From Rhynchonema sp. JSB1_4 (lineage: Eukaryota > Nematoda > Chromadorea > Monhysterida > Xyalidae), in NCBI GenBank assembly GCA_030248065.1, contig JASAMV010005135.1:42089-106088 (forward strand): DNA of 64,000 bases. Reading direction: 5' to 3'. The first letter of the stretch is position 1, and each line of letters starts with the position of its first letter. The position numbers and the translations under genes are program-made. The notes beneath the pieces are model-generated. The model saw nothing but the letters and a program-made list of their open reading frames with translations, searched no databases and was not told the DNA's origin. Positions 21,746 through 38,248 of the stretch are shown piece by piece.

Positions 21746-24418
21746 TCAGCTGATTTTTTAGCAAGAAACCTGGAGTATTCGTTTTAACGCAAAAAAACGC
21801 ATTAGAACTTTGTGATACCATACATCTTTTATCTCAGCCGTATCATGTTCTTGTTTTTTTGTGAAATCGCGAAACCAGATGAATTTATACACCATAAAAC
21901 GATTAAAACTATTTCATTCGTCAAAAACTCGAGAAATGTCAACCATAGTTTCACTGAGGACCATGTAATGGCCGCAATGCTAAGGCAACTTAGACCGACC
22001 GTGAGCAAGACTTTCAGCCGATTGACTTCCTCTCTGTGGTCGGCTCGTCTCTGCACCAACTCATGGAACATTTGCATTGTGGCAAATTTTGAATGTTACG
22101 ACCTCTTTTTTCAAATTTGTGCTGTTTTCTTTCGCAACGATCAGCTTCAAAACAACACTTTGCAAAGCGAAAACTATGGAGGAGCAAGGCCACATGCTAT
22201 GATAAGGAAACAAGGGAACAAACAACAAGTAATAATGCAAGATTCCGACTTACAGAGATACTCATTTCGCCATTTGCTGTTATTGCAGTTGTTCAGCTGT
22301 TATGATTGTGAATATACAGTCATAGAAACAGCATTAGATTAGCACCAATTTAGTTTCACTGCTCCTTTTATTGTTCGTTCATTTTTGTTCGCATCATAAT
22401 ATCATGACGCTTTCATTATTTTTACTTCCATGGGTGTCCACTTCAATAACCGATACGCCACCAGCTAATAATTCGGCAATACTTCTTGTCTGGAAAAGGA
22501 ATCAGGAAGCGACGTTTCAACAAGAGCATTCTCTTGAGAGTTAGTGACTAATATGCGCATAAAATTCAGGGTTTGTAACATCAGATTCAACCCGTGTTCA
22601 TCAAACTGGTTAACAATCACGATTTAGGAGTACCAAACACTGCCAGACTCATTAGAGCACGGCACGGGCATAAAAACCAAGTTTGCGAATGCCGAGAGTT
22701 AGAAAACTTGTCATATCAAAAATCAAGCATGCGCGCTACCAAAGAGAGTGGCACGGCCAAACTTGCATGGCGCTTTGATTGGCAACAGATGAGCACAGAC
22801 GTAAAAACTCAATCAAACTGATTTTGCCCAAAAAGGACCACCACCATGTATGTATGTATAATATGGTCACTTTCAATTTTCCAGATTTTCATCAAGCGGT
22901 TCTCGGTTATGAGGTGGCGGTTCTGGGTTACCAACAGTCTCAGGCATCCAGACTGATCTTTTTGCCACACCACAATGCCAAAGCATTTTTTGGCTCCAAT
23001 AAAGTCCTGAGAGGCTCGCGCAGACGCTATCTTGATTTGAACAAACGAGCCCCTCCGTCGCGTAATGTGTGCCAAAAGTGACAGACATTGCGTGTCGAGT
23101 CAGCGTGGTTGCCGAGCCGGCCTCCGAAAAGAGTTTTGATTTACAATGTTAATCTAACTTATCGATACAAATAAAGGGTACGAGACAGATCATACCTACG
23201 ATGAGAATTTTGAGAGGTGCGCATGAATGGTTGATGTCGTGCCCATGCTTGGGGTGATATTTTCGAAAGGGGGAAAAGGGGGGGGGGGGGAAAGGGGGGG
23301 GAGGCCCCCCCCCGAAAACCAAAACCCGTTAATAACAGGCAATGTTCACGACACCGAGCACGCCACCGACCGACCAACCCACCACCCCCCAACACCACAA
23401 ACCCATGCTTGGTTTTGAAAGGGCTATGCAGTAATTGAATTGCGCACGGTGGCGGCCGGTAGTTGCTGAAACATTAGATTACCATTTTCCGGCCTAATGG
23501 GTGTTGAGATTGAGTTCGTTTCCCGGACATAAAAGTGGGCCAAAAGTAACTTGAGTTGCTGACACGCAATTCCGATGTTTGATAAAATGGAACCGCGGGA
23601 TCCCGTCATTTACCCAAATTGCAAGTCCGGGTCAGAGCGAGTCATGTTCAAAAATGATATTGCAGCCAGGGTGCTGAACCAATCTACGGCATTTCAGATC
23701 AAGGTTAAGGTATACTTGAGTTGCTTACATGCCGATATGCACCCATGGCATTACAAAAATGTGAATGAAACAAAGTTCCTTGTCCAACCAGAATATAGAG
23801 TAAACAATTGGCTTCAAACAGTGTCCTTTTTTCTGTTGGTCGAAGTTTCCCGCATTGCCAAGGCGGGACTGACAAAAGCGGATGGGCGAATTTTCATGGA
23901 ACACTGATTTTATTGAATCTAGGTGAGGGCGGGCCATGGCATTTGGATGATTGCGTCCAGCCCAGTTCGTTTGGAATAACATTATTTTCTTTGGCTCAAT
24001 GGAAAGTTTTGGGGAAGCCTTTCAGTGTAACGTCAGATTTTGGAACTGAGCGCCAACAGTCTGAAGTTTGCAGTTTCATACCATCTTGTTTGGCCCCAGG
24101 CTGCCCGCGGTTTCAAGCAATTTTAATTGTTGGACTGTGGTATGTACACCACATTTTTGTCTCATGTTTGTTTCGCACAACTGGATAAGCAGTATGGCCG
24201 AAGATATCACAATATTTTTTCACAAATTCACAACGTCTGTCAGAATCATCAACGATGGAGACGGAAAAGCAGCTACAGTATATGTACATCAACTATGCAA
24301 TCACTTTTCAAGTGGTGCCATCGATCGCCTGCAGTATTATTTGGTGTTTTTGGACCAAAAACATCATATGTAGTTCAATGAACTTGCAAGAATACACAAC
24401 AATTTACAGCTGAAGAAC
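21746..24418. other. Gene-poor interval between the Ly6-like gene and the receptor gene
   Basis: No exon chain, RNA gene or conserved protein segment is recognised. The only defined object is a foldback copy at about 23251. Open frames here are short or lack splice context. Confidence 0.4.
23251..23400. repeat. Foldback repeat family copy with long G-runs
   Basis: It begins GGGGTGATATTTTCGAAA like the copies at 27705 and 28786, and contains GTTAATAACAGGCAATGTTCACG followed by ACACCGAGC, matching 28892 onward. The middle is a run of G with AAA interruptions. CCCATGCTT(G) occurs immediately on both sides, which may be a 9-10 bp target duplication. Confidence 0.65.
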
Positions 24419-26002
24419 TTATAAACGTGTAGTGGCCATATTACGGGTGTGCTGGGTGTGTGGCAGCACTTGCTGCGTGGTTGGTGGCGCAACACCCATG
24501 CTGTTTGGCACGCAGCCAAAAAACATGCGCCACTTTTCGCGGACTGAGGCCGACAAAAGAGTGATCACGTACGGGTTCTGACACGTGAATATGACGGACA
24601 TGACACTGTAGATTGATTTGACATATGCGTTTGGGATACGAGGGTAGGCGATCAGATAGGTGAGGAAAAGTGTGGCAATCACGATGAGAGGTAGACCCAA
24701 CAGGAACCCGACCACCGTGAAACGCCATTGAAAATTCACATTGATCGTGCTCACCGGGTGCATGATCTGCAAGGCGAAAATTAAAAGAAATAATGGCGAC
24801 AAGCTTGTTTTTTTTGACAAAATCCATTATTTTCAGATTCACCACCCGGTTTCAGAACGGTTCTTGGTTTTTTTGTTCGACCAGCATTCGTTGTTCTCAG
24901 ACTCAGGCGCAATAAACATATGTATCATCCTCACTGTGGTGTCGGTCTCGGATTTAGGGTTAGTGCTCTGAGAACGAACAACGCTTAGGCTGGTCAAGTG
25001 TTTACTACCTAACCAAGTGGTATTTTCATTCCCGAATGGTATTTTAACCAACCATTCTCCACAAGATGGCCGAATACAGCCAGGTAATCACCAAAGCTGG
25101 CACAAGCGTTGCCAGGCCAGCGATTATGTTGCCCAGGAACATGTGTGTCATTTTGGGAATGTATTGGGTTACTGTGGTGCTGTTTACGGGGTAAGGTACA
25201 TAGCGACTGTCATTGGCCGGGTAGGGCGCTGGTCGACCCGGGATCGTATAACTGCAAAATAATGAACTTGTGATCGGGTCGACTATAGGATCGGACCTGC
25301 AGTGTGAGGTCGAAAGTTGTCTGAGAACAACTTTTACGTTGGTCAAACTTAGTGGCATAATCAAATCTCGATCTCCTTAGTGCAAAAAGGTGCCGTTACC
25401 AATAAAGGCATCGCCAAGTTTGATGGACATCTCACCATTTTTCTGGTGGCAAACGCAAAATGTTCTATCAATTCGCCGACCTGACTTCGAACACGAGCGT
25501 TGGTGACCAAATTATGCCCGGTACGATCAAGCAGAACGTCACAATCTTGCTCCAATGGCTATCCCAGAACTGAAACGACAATTCTGTCTGATGTTTCAAG
25601 AGGGAGTCAGATAAAACTCGTAACCGATTTGTGGGCCGTAGGATGGGTCACCGCCGTGTACCGATGCATGGACAGCACAATCACGAGCCAAAAACAGGTA
25701 CCATTTGACCAATAGATAAAGTGGTACATAATCGGTGCGAAAATATAGTCGAATTGAGTGTAGACCCATCTGGGTAGTAGATACCAGAAATCGCACAGAA
25801 TATAAAGTGAAAGAAGTGTGTTTATGGTGGTCAGAATGTCAACCAGACCGACGAAGTACAGAATTTTGAAGAACGTCGTTTTGAAAGTGTCGCTGTGTCG
25901 GTAACGATAGATCAATACCACAAACAGACCATAGATGGGAATTGTTATAATGGATGTGGCGTACACAAACACACGGCACGCCAGGTGGAATGTTTCGGAC
26001 AT
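24419..26002 (-). CDS. Seven-transmembrane chemoreceptor of the nematode Srv/Srg type (intact copy)
   Basis: Putative G-protein-coupled chemosensory receptor, plasma membrane. Exons in transcription order: 26002-25625, 25569-25481, 25251-25053, 24766-24419, giving 337 residues with matching phases. It starts MSETFHLACRVFVYATSIIT. Hydrophobic segments follow in the expected order: IPIYGLFVVLIYRYR (TM1), ILYFVGLVDILTTINTLLSL (TM2), CFWLVIVLSMHRYTAV (TM3 with the R-Y of a DRY-like motif), IVTFCLIVPGIIWSPTL (TM4), IIAGLATLVPALVITWLYSA (TM5), VVGFLLGLPLIVIATLFLTY (TM6) and VMSVIFTCQNPYVITLL (TM7, NPY as in NPxxY). The exact subfamily (Srv, Srg or a relative) is from recalled family appearance only. 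A broken second copy is at 29012. A foldback repeat (24876-24999) sits in the last intron. Confidence 0.85.
24876..24999. repeat. Small foldback repeat in a receptor-gene intron
   Basis: TTCGACCAGCATTCGTTGTTC and CTCAGA on the left pair with TCTGAGAACGAACAACGC and GCTGGTCAA on the right. It lies within the intron between the TM5 and TM6 exons of the minus-strand receptor. Confidence 0.65.
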
Positions 26003-26104
26003 TTTTGGACAATTCAGGTTTTCTGGTGTCTTCGTTTCCGATAATGGCCTGGTACGCCAAGTTTCAGGCAGCCTGCTGTGCTGCACCTTGGGTTATAATG
26101 CATA

Positions 26105-26565
26105 CAGTCACTATTCGTTGTAGCAATATCAACGGGCCAACATAAAATTATCGCCATAACGAATATCTCGCCATAGCCGATTCAGTACTTACATACATAT
26201 GGGATAATCAAGTGCAATAAAGTGACCAAGCATTGTGTGCAGTGAATATCACTGGTTTAGCCGTCGCACGCAACATTCGTGTTTGCATTGTTGCTTGAGT
26301 ATCACGCACACCCTGCGTGCAGTCGGTTAAACGCAGAACCTCCCAGTTGGACCTTATTTTTCTTTTTGTTCCTGAAGCTAACCAACAGTTACAACGGATA
26401 TAGAATCAGCACAAGATTTGCTTTACGGGACATGCAAAAATGATATCATATCCCATTTATCGAACTAACTAATAGCTTTAGTACTGTGAATTTTCGGGAC
26501 ATGACGTATAATTTATCGCTGTAACATATCGCTATGGCGAATATCGTTATAACGAGTAGTGACTG
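26105..26565. mobile_element. Mariner-like short element with TA target duplication
   Basis: The inverted ends start CAGTCACTATTCGTTGTAGC and, on the other side, CAGTCACTACTCGTTATAAC. Similarity continues for about 30 bp, with further inverted CGCCATAGCGATAT-type pairs inside. TA flanks both ends (26103-26104, 26566-26567), as for Tc1/mariner insertions. It has no transposase. It sits just upstream of the intact receptor gene. Confidence 0.8.
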
Positions 26566-26666
26566 TATACAGTACGTACAAAGTTCATTGCGCGCTTACC
26601 AACAGCGAGAAAACGAAGTACTAAGCTACTGGACAAAGCCATAATTTGTTGTTCGTTGTTATCTAG

Positions 26667-27290
26667 TTGCAGTTGGTCGACATAACGAAAATGGCTGGTG
26701 TGGTTTTAGCGGAAAAGGTTTCACAGACTTTCCTAGAAATGTTTGTTTGGTGCTGCAACGTTGCTGAGTACCCATACCGCATTGTCCAAGCCAGGACCTA
26801 TCAATCTACATTAATATGGGGGCGTTATGTCACACACAGCTTCCAAATGTGTACATGCGTCATCAACTTTATTGGTTTGAAGCTCCAGATGATTTACGGT
26901 TTTCTATTGCGGTGGTCATACGAGGACGATAAAGACTCGGTCAACGGTCACTACGGTAACCTTGAGAATGTTGTCCCGGGCCGATTAGCAACGTCGCGGC
27001 AAAAGGACTGCATCGTTATCAGAGCTAGCATGGTAATGCTAAGCGACATATGGTTCATTCCTTATATTGTGCGAACTGAAAATTTCGACGTCCCACAACT
27101 TGGGACGAAATTTAACTTTAGAGGGCCAAATTTTCATTTGAAAAATGGCCAGATTTTCTGTTTCGAATGTTGGAATGTTAATCATGGTTTTTCTGAACAT
27201 CGACAGGACAATAATTGGCCAAGCAAACTGAACAAAAACATACATTATGTTGCATTACATGGACAAACAAAACGGTTTTGTAACAAGTGA
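26667..27290 (+). CDS. Unrecognised 207-codon open frame
   Basis: A continuous frame without introns, in a region where all recognised genes are split into short exons. I recognise no family. The N-terminal part is moderately hydrophobic and the rest is rich in Asn, Phe and Lys. A second ATG nine codons in gives MAGVVLAEKV. No splice context, signal peptide or domain motif is clear. It may be a chance frame, an orphan gene or a relic of a mobile element. Confidence 0.2.
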   Translation: MQLVDITKMAGVVLAEKVSQTFLEMFVWCCNVAEYPYRIVQARTYQSTLIWGRYVTHSFQMCTCVINFIGLKLQMIYGFLLRWSYEDDKDSVNGHYGNLENVVPGRLATSRQKDCIVIRASMVMLSDIWFIPYIVRTENFDVPQLGTKFNFRGPNFHLKNGQIFCFECWNVNHGFSEHRQDNNWPSKLNKNIHYVALHGQTKRFCNK

Positions 27291-27559
27291 ACCACAACAA
27301 GTCAACCAAAACGTCACAAATACAGATCACTCATTTCGCAGAGAGGGACCGTGGATTTGAACGTTGACAGGGGTTGAAGACTGAATTTCGTTTGACAGCC
27401 CCATGGGATTTCAAGTTGCAAAATTCGCTGAAGTCAAGGAGGTTTTGCTTAGACATGAAACAAACTTGATTTTTCACCATTCTCCGGTGGCTGTAAGTGG
27501 AGAATAATAGGATAACTTATACATACATACATGAGCGGTTACCGCGTTTCGCGCTTGCA

Positions 27560-28480
27560 CGATAAAAAGGAACGATACAAGAAAGAAAAAATGCCCTAAG
27601 GAGCATAGGTTCCCACCCAGTACTAATGGACTGACATAAAACAACGATACTAGCTAACTCACACAGTTGATGTATCATAAAACACTGACGCTAGAACAAA
27701 CATAGGGTGATATTTTCGAAACGGTGTAAAGGTCAGTTGGATGTAAAGGTCGGTGGAGAGCTGGTGGCGCTGTGTGTCTGGTGTTCTCTCTTTGGTTTTT
27801 TTAGGGGGGTTGGGGTGGTATTTTTTTTTTCCTTCCCCCCCCCCCCTTCCCCTTTTTACCCCCCCCCTTTTTTTCCCCCCCCCCCCCCTTCTCTTCCCCC
27901 CCCCTTCCCCCTTCCCCTTTTTCCTTCCCGTAAGCATGTCGTAAAATATATTGATGCCCAACATCAGATTTTGAACCATATTCCCGGCGTGTGCCGTTTT
28001 TGTTTTGAACCAGTGACCGGACGATGTCGAAACTTGGTACAGGCTTTTATTTGAACATTGATTTTATGTTTTAACTTTACAAAAATACACAGCTGCTTAT
28101 TTTTCCACAAGTAAAAGTCGGAGCGCATCTATCCGATTTTTTTGTGTTTGGGATGTTTTGTGTCCAGTACCAATGTAACAAATTATCCATATTCCTACCT
28201 GTCAGACAAGAGCCAGAAGAGTATCTTGTTCTACCAACTAACTTCTGGCGACAAAACAGCACGAGCCGGGAATACGGTTCAAAATTGATGTTGGGCATCA
28301 AGTATGGATATTACAACATGCTTATGTTTGTTTGTTAGTGTTTTATGAAACATCAACTGTGTGAGTTAGCCAGTGTCGTTGTTTTATGTCAGTCCATTAG
28401 TGCTGGGTGGGAACCATATTTCTTTAATGCCCCTTAGGGCATTTTTCTTTGTCGTTCCACGTACATATGTACTATATGTA
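27560..28480. repeat. Large inverted repeat interrupted by a foldback element
   Basis: The left arm (about 27586-27985) contains AAATGCCCTAAGGAGCATA, CCCACCCAGTACTAATGGAC and GATGCCCAACATCA. The right arm (about 28265-28460) contains the complements in reverse order. A foldback copy (27705-27930) splits the left arm at AACATA/TAAGCATG; the right arm shows the uninterrupted sequence. No protein-coding sequence is visible between the arms. Confidence 0.7.
27705..27930. repeat. Foldback repeat family copy with long C-runs
   Basis: It begins GGGTGATATTTTCGAAACGG, GTGTAAAGGTCAGTTGGATG, like the copy at 28786. The rest is a degenerate run of C and T. The empty site can be read from the opposite arm of the surrounding inverted repeat. 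Confidence 0.7.
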
Positions 28481-28785
28481 TAGTCCGTCCATCAGCTCAT
28501 GGCACTTTTGTTTGGGAGGTTCAGGTTCCGTTGTGAAAAATTGTTCCTCCGCAAGGCAATGTCAGAGAAAACGGCGCACAAAAACAAAATGAAAACCGAT
28601 TTCTCTTTCTTTTATTTTTCGTAAGCCAACCGGAATAGCACTGGATCCTGTCAAGCTTTTCAGCTGACGAAAAGTGTCATGAGCTGATGGACGGACTATA
28701 TCTGCTACTTTGGAGCAACTTGAGGTTGAAAGAACTTCATTTCAGTCCATGTTGTTTCTTGTTTTGTGGTTCCTGTTTGCACAAT

Positions 28786-29010
28786 GGGTGATATTTTCGA
28801 AACGGTGTAAAGGTCAGTTGGGTGTAAAGTCGGTGGAAAGCTCGGTCGACAGCTCAGTGTGATAGACCTCGGTGTAAACTTGAAACATTCCACGTTAATA
28901 ACAGGCAATGTTTCACGTTTACACCGAGCTACGCCGACCGAGCTTTCGACCGAACTTTACACCGACCTTTACGCCCAACTGACCTTTACACCGTTTCGAA
29001 AATTCCACCC
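28786..29010. repeat. Foldback repeat family, best copy, abutting a receptor start codon
   Basis: GGGTGATATTTTCGAAACGG on the left pairs with CCGTTTCGAAAATTCCACCC on the right. Pairing is nearly continuous to the centre (GGTGTAAAGGTCAGTTGGG, AGCTCGGT, CGGTGTAAAC). AAT flanks both sides. The right end lies one base before the ATG of the receptor pseudogene. Confidence 0.85.
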
Positions 29011-29011
29011 A

Positions 29012-30041
29012 ATGTCCGGAATAACAACGGCTGATCTGATCAGCAAAGCGTTCATCTACACTGTTTCGATCCTGACAATTCCCATTTACATCCTGTTCCT
29101 GACAATAATGTTTCGATATCGTGAAACGGACACGTTCAAAAGCATTCTACACAATTCTACAATTTCTTGGTATCATTGACATTATTGGGACAATCAACAC
29201 GTTTATAACACTCTATATTCTAATGGATTTTTGGTACATCTTCCCTCGATGGATGTACATTGAATACGACTACATCTTCACTCCGATCTTGTTCTACGTC
29301 ATTCGTTGGACCAATCACTCTAGTTTTTGGCTGGTCATTGTTGTGTCAATCAATCGGTGCACGGCTGTGATGAATCCGGTGGATCACAAACAAGTAGGTT
29401 TTAACCTCAGAGCGTTTTGGAATGCAATAGCTTGATATCTCATGGTGAATCTAAATTGTAGTTTTGGGCCAAGCTTTGGGCCAAGTTTGTCGCAGTCAGC
29501 TTCATCGTGCCGGCAGTCATCTGGTCGCCAACTCTATTCGTCACAAAGAGGTCAGGGTTTCCAAGATCGACTGATTGCGGTCTTCGTTATTCCTCTAGCA
29601 TTCTTCTTTCAGTATCACGATACCCGGTCGAACGAAACAGGAACCAGACCGTATTTTGGGAACGCGACGGTGTTCCATCACTACCACTACATGTCGGAGT
29701 TCGTGGTTGTGACGCTGGTAGAAGGCCTGATGGGTCTTATTCCCGGGTTCATTGTTACAGCTTTATATTGTGCAATATATTGTGGCGAACGGTTAGAGTT
29801 GTTGACTCATTGTGCATTTGTGCACCAATTGACATTGAATCCTCTTCAGATCAAACACCCCAGCTCGGCTTCTGGCGTGCAATGGCGTTTCACCCTTCTT
29901 GGATTTATACTCGGTCTGCCATTGGTTATCATGTCAGCAGCGTTCGTCGCCTACATTTTGTTGTACCCAAGAATGCATCGCAACACGTTGAAGATCATCT
30001 ATGGGGTCTTGATCACGATCTTCACATGTCAAAACCCATAT
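29012..30041 (+). pseudogene. Broken copy of the seven-transmembrane receptor
   Basis: It is colinear with the intact gene at 24419-26002: MSGITTADLISKAFIYTVSI, FLGIIDIIGTINTFITLYIL, FWLVIVVSINRCTAV, VSFIVPAVIWSPTL, LMGLIPGFIVTALY, FILGLPLVIMSAAF, FTCQNPY. The frame breaks near 29140: TM1 is read in one frame and TM2 in another, without splice sites between them. The exon after TM4 joins in the wrong phase, and a further shift occurs near 29780 within an ATATAT run. Introns corresponding to three of the intact copy's junctions are still visible. The upstream region is replaced by a foldback repeat. I judge it a pseudogene; assembly errors could account for single shifts but hardly for all of them. 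Confidence 0.75.
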
Positions 30042-30701
30042 GTACGTAGTCACTTTGTTCTCTGCTTCGGTTCGTACCAAATGGTTGTTGTTCTTTGGGG
30101 TCAAGTCCAGCCAAGTGGGAACTGTCCCAGCTGCCAAAGGGACCACCAAACGATGAGTGGAGTTTTGTCGAAATTTTGTGATACGAATACATAGATATAG
30201 GTTCAATTTTCACACTCTTGTTCGTACAATTCCGGGCATTTTGTAGTAGAAATCAGCGTCTCGTGTCTACCGTATGCTACAGTAACCCCTTCTGGACACA
30301 CAATCTGACGTGATTTGAGAATGAAAACAGCTTGTGTTGAATTGAGCAGACCGCTGTGCGCAGAACATTGGAAATGCACACAACGATAATCACAAGATGA
30401 AAACACAATAACAGCAGTTATGGATAATGCCTGCTTGATCACGTGATGCTGCGTGATCTGCTGTGGATGGCTAACAAGACTGCCAATGTATATTTGTTGC
30501 CAGTCTTTCTGAAAGAATAACGCCCAGAACACGCTAATGTGCTACATAGGTGTGCATGAAAATGAAACAATACAAGCGCAACACTGAATCTGCTAGCCAT
30601 ACAACCAGCCAGCCATCCAGCCAGGCTCACCACGAATGCTCCATCAGCTTCTTACATACACCATATACACATACTGTATACACATACCATTCTTCAGCAA
30701 A

Positions 30702-30743
30702 ATGAGTGAGTTTTCGTTGGCTGATCTGATCAGCAAAGCATTC
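30702..30743 (+). pseudogene. Relic of a third receptor copy (start of exon 1 only)
   Basis: ATG AGT GAG followed by codons for FSLADLISKAF matches the ADLISKAF start of the broken receptor copy at 29012, including a shared GCTGATCTGATCAGCAAAGC block at DNA level. Sequence after the Phe codon diverges at once and no later receptor exon is found. Confidence 0.6.
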
Positions 30744-31889
30744 CATCAAACAGCTCAGAACACACCAACGTTTGCTCCAGTACTTCATGAAACATCAACA
30801 AAGTGGTGTAAGCTAGTATCGTTCTTTTATGCCTGTCAGCCACGGAACCATATTGTGGCGTCATGTATACTTCAAGCATTCCAGAACCAACCACCACTAA
30901 GCTGTAGTGTTTACGTGATTGCATGTCGTGCGGCAAACAGCCAGGTGCACTCCATTTTGCTGCTACTACCCACGTTGCAAGTGGATGTTTTTTAATGCCA
31001 GCTGCCACGGATAAACAACACAAGACTCTTGTGTGGTGAGACCAGAGAAAAGTGAGCCCAACCACAGAGCTGCATAACAGAGACATTTGGATAGCTTTTG
31101 CTTTTCCGAGCGCTGGCAAGCGCAACCCGGTTTGAGCCAGCCCTCAGCTGTGCGGCTGGGCTGCGAGTAATTCTTGTTTGCTGAAATTTAGATGGTCTTG
31201 CGCGGCCACAGACTTATACTCGCACTTTATTATCGATCTGAGTGTACTACGAGGCGAAAAACTTGCGTTTTTATTCAAAATTTTGTAAATACCAACGTGC
31301 CGCATTTCGAGTTCAGCTGTACATATACATCAGTTAAGGTAAGCTTCAAAGTTGTTGTGAGTTTTTTTGCCTTATGAACATTTATTTTCCAAACAAGGTT
31401 TAGGCCTTGTTATTGATCGACAATGGCCAAGCCGCGTGAAGACCGTTCAAACTTGCAAATTGCTGTAAAACATAAGCACGATGTATGCAGTTTCAAGACA
31501 CATCTGCCAGGTGTAGAGTGTGCACCATCAATAACGTGTCACGTCATTGTCGTGCAAATGACAAAAAAGTACCGGGTAGTTCACGGTTTCGGTCCCACCA
31601 TCAAAATTTTTAGGTACATACATCAGCAGTTGTTCGCTGATCTGACAGGTTGCGCACGTTTCGCACGTATGAGTTTGCACTCCAGCAAAATTGCTGAAGT
31701 GCAACAGCCCAGTCCTCCAGAGTTTTGTTTTACCAAATGCAGAAATCCCCGAAACCCCGGCAGTCAAAGAAACCCAGCCCAATTTGTTTCTAATCCTTTT
31801 CTCTCACTTTTCTCGAACCACAACCCAAGTTTTCCACTGATCTTTGCCAACAAGCGAACAGAAAGCCTGACGGAAGCGGGTGAAACATC
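30744..31889. other. Interval upstream of the malic enzyme gene
   Basis: No gene is recognised. TGAAACATCA sits immediately before the malic enzyme ATG (31881-31890). The promoter of that gene should lie here, but no specific site can be assigned. Confidence 0.4.
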
Positions 31890-36701
<4,812 letters not shown>

Positions 36702-38248
36702 CAGGGAACTGCGTGAATGAACCTGCCGGCGTTCGGGCTGAGACAGGGAGCCCTGTTGTGTGCTCCGCTCTGTGGTGTACTACTGCCATCGCTTTCTATG
36801 TAGAGGCTGTAGATATGCATAGATGTTGTACGGTACTTGGGTCACGGTAATATCTGTAAATTAAGAACGTGTCATTGCATGGCTTTAGTCACACTAACCC
36901 GAGAAATTTTAACTTTTTTCATGAACTGTTTTTTCAGTCAAAGACTGTGGCACAGTTGCATTTCATGGGGCGCTTGGAATTCCCCCGCTTGACTTTGGAC
37001 ACGAAATTTGAAAATAAGAAAATATTAACGAAATACGCAACAACCAAGACTTTGGGAACTGTACCAAATTGCATGGCTACTCTGTTAATTAACATGTATT
37101 TCCCATCCTTTTTTCAAGTTCCTTTCATTTTTTATTTCGCTTGCCTGCCTTCCACTCTACTGACGCTGGTTTCACTAAAACCTGCCCACATTCACTTCTG
37201 CTGTGGTGGAATCGGTGCATTAATTTTTTTTCAAAAATGAGTGAAGAACTTTCTGTAAATCTGCAACTTCCAATTATCAAATATTGATACTTCACTGCTG
37301 TTCCATACTGCGCGCATAAAATTTTAAAACAGCACATGACATCGATCGATAACCACACATCGACGCCGCAGAAGTTGAAAAAAGGAGGACACTACGCAAA
37401 CATGGAAAAACGAATTTCAGATTGCTATTTTGAGACGTGAACAACGTGTTGCATTGCAGCTGCGTGGGCGTCAGATTACTACTCGCAAGAAAACCAATTT
37501 TTTTCATGAGAACAGTTCCGAAGTAACTACATATGTATATATTCGAACTGCATTCTGAGCAAAGTGACTCATCAAAACTGACAGTTTCTTCGAACCGAAA
37601 ATGTCATTCACGCGGTCGCACGGTGGTGATCCTGAACTTCACTTCGTGTCCAGTGCCACACAATTTGATGGCTCGTCTTCTGAACCTCATAAATCAGTGG
37701 CCGACAAAGCTGGTTTGTGATTTTGCAAATGCTCTATTCTCAATGATGCCAAAATACTTTCCAATTATCGCAAGTGTTGCCAATGATGTTGGTTGCTGTA
37801 CTTCTCTTTGACTCTCATATTGTCTGCTCATGTTGTTAATTCAGTCCCTGGTTCGCAATCTGCACAGGTGTCACCCAATGCGTAGTAGTTCTGTTCCTAC
37901 TGTCTTGGATCTAAGTACAGCGCGCGCATGTTTGGTGATCAAAAACTTGCCTTGCATGCAGCCATTGCCCACTGTTGTGCAAGTTATGCCTCCGAAACGA
38001 CCGATATTTGTGATCTGGAAAACGGACCCTGTTGCGGATATGAAGTGAATGGTTATCCTGTCCACACATACCCACATATTTTTATTCACGAAATGAGATT
38101 CTTATCTTGTTCGAACTTGTAATTATTCTATATGCCTTAGGCAGGACTTTTTGTAGAGAGAACGCACCTGCATTATATATGTACTTCGGAAAGCGTGAAT
38201 TCAACAACCTCAGACAAAGAGACATTTGTTTCAATCATCAGTATGATA
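36702..38248. other. Interval between malic enzyme and lectin genes
   Basis: This contains the 3' UTR of the malic enzyme gene and about 1.3 kb without a recognisable gene. A frame near 37928-38119 with several Cys codons lacks supporting exons. Confidence 0.4.

Noticed and set aside
27830..27930. CRISPR-like or satellite array in the C-run
   Set aside because: A simple low-complexity run inside a foldback repeat; no spacer structure.
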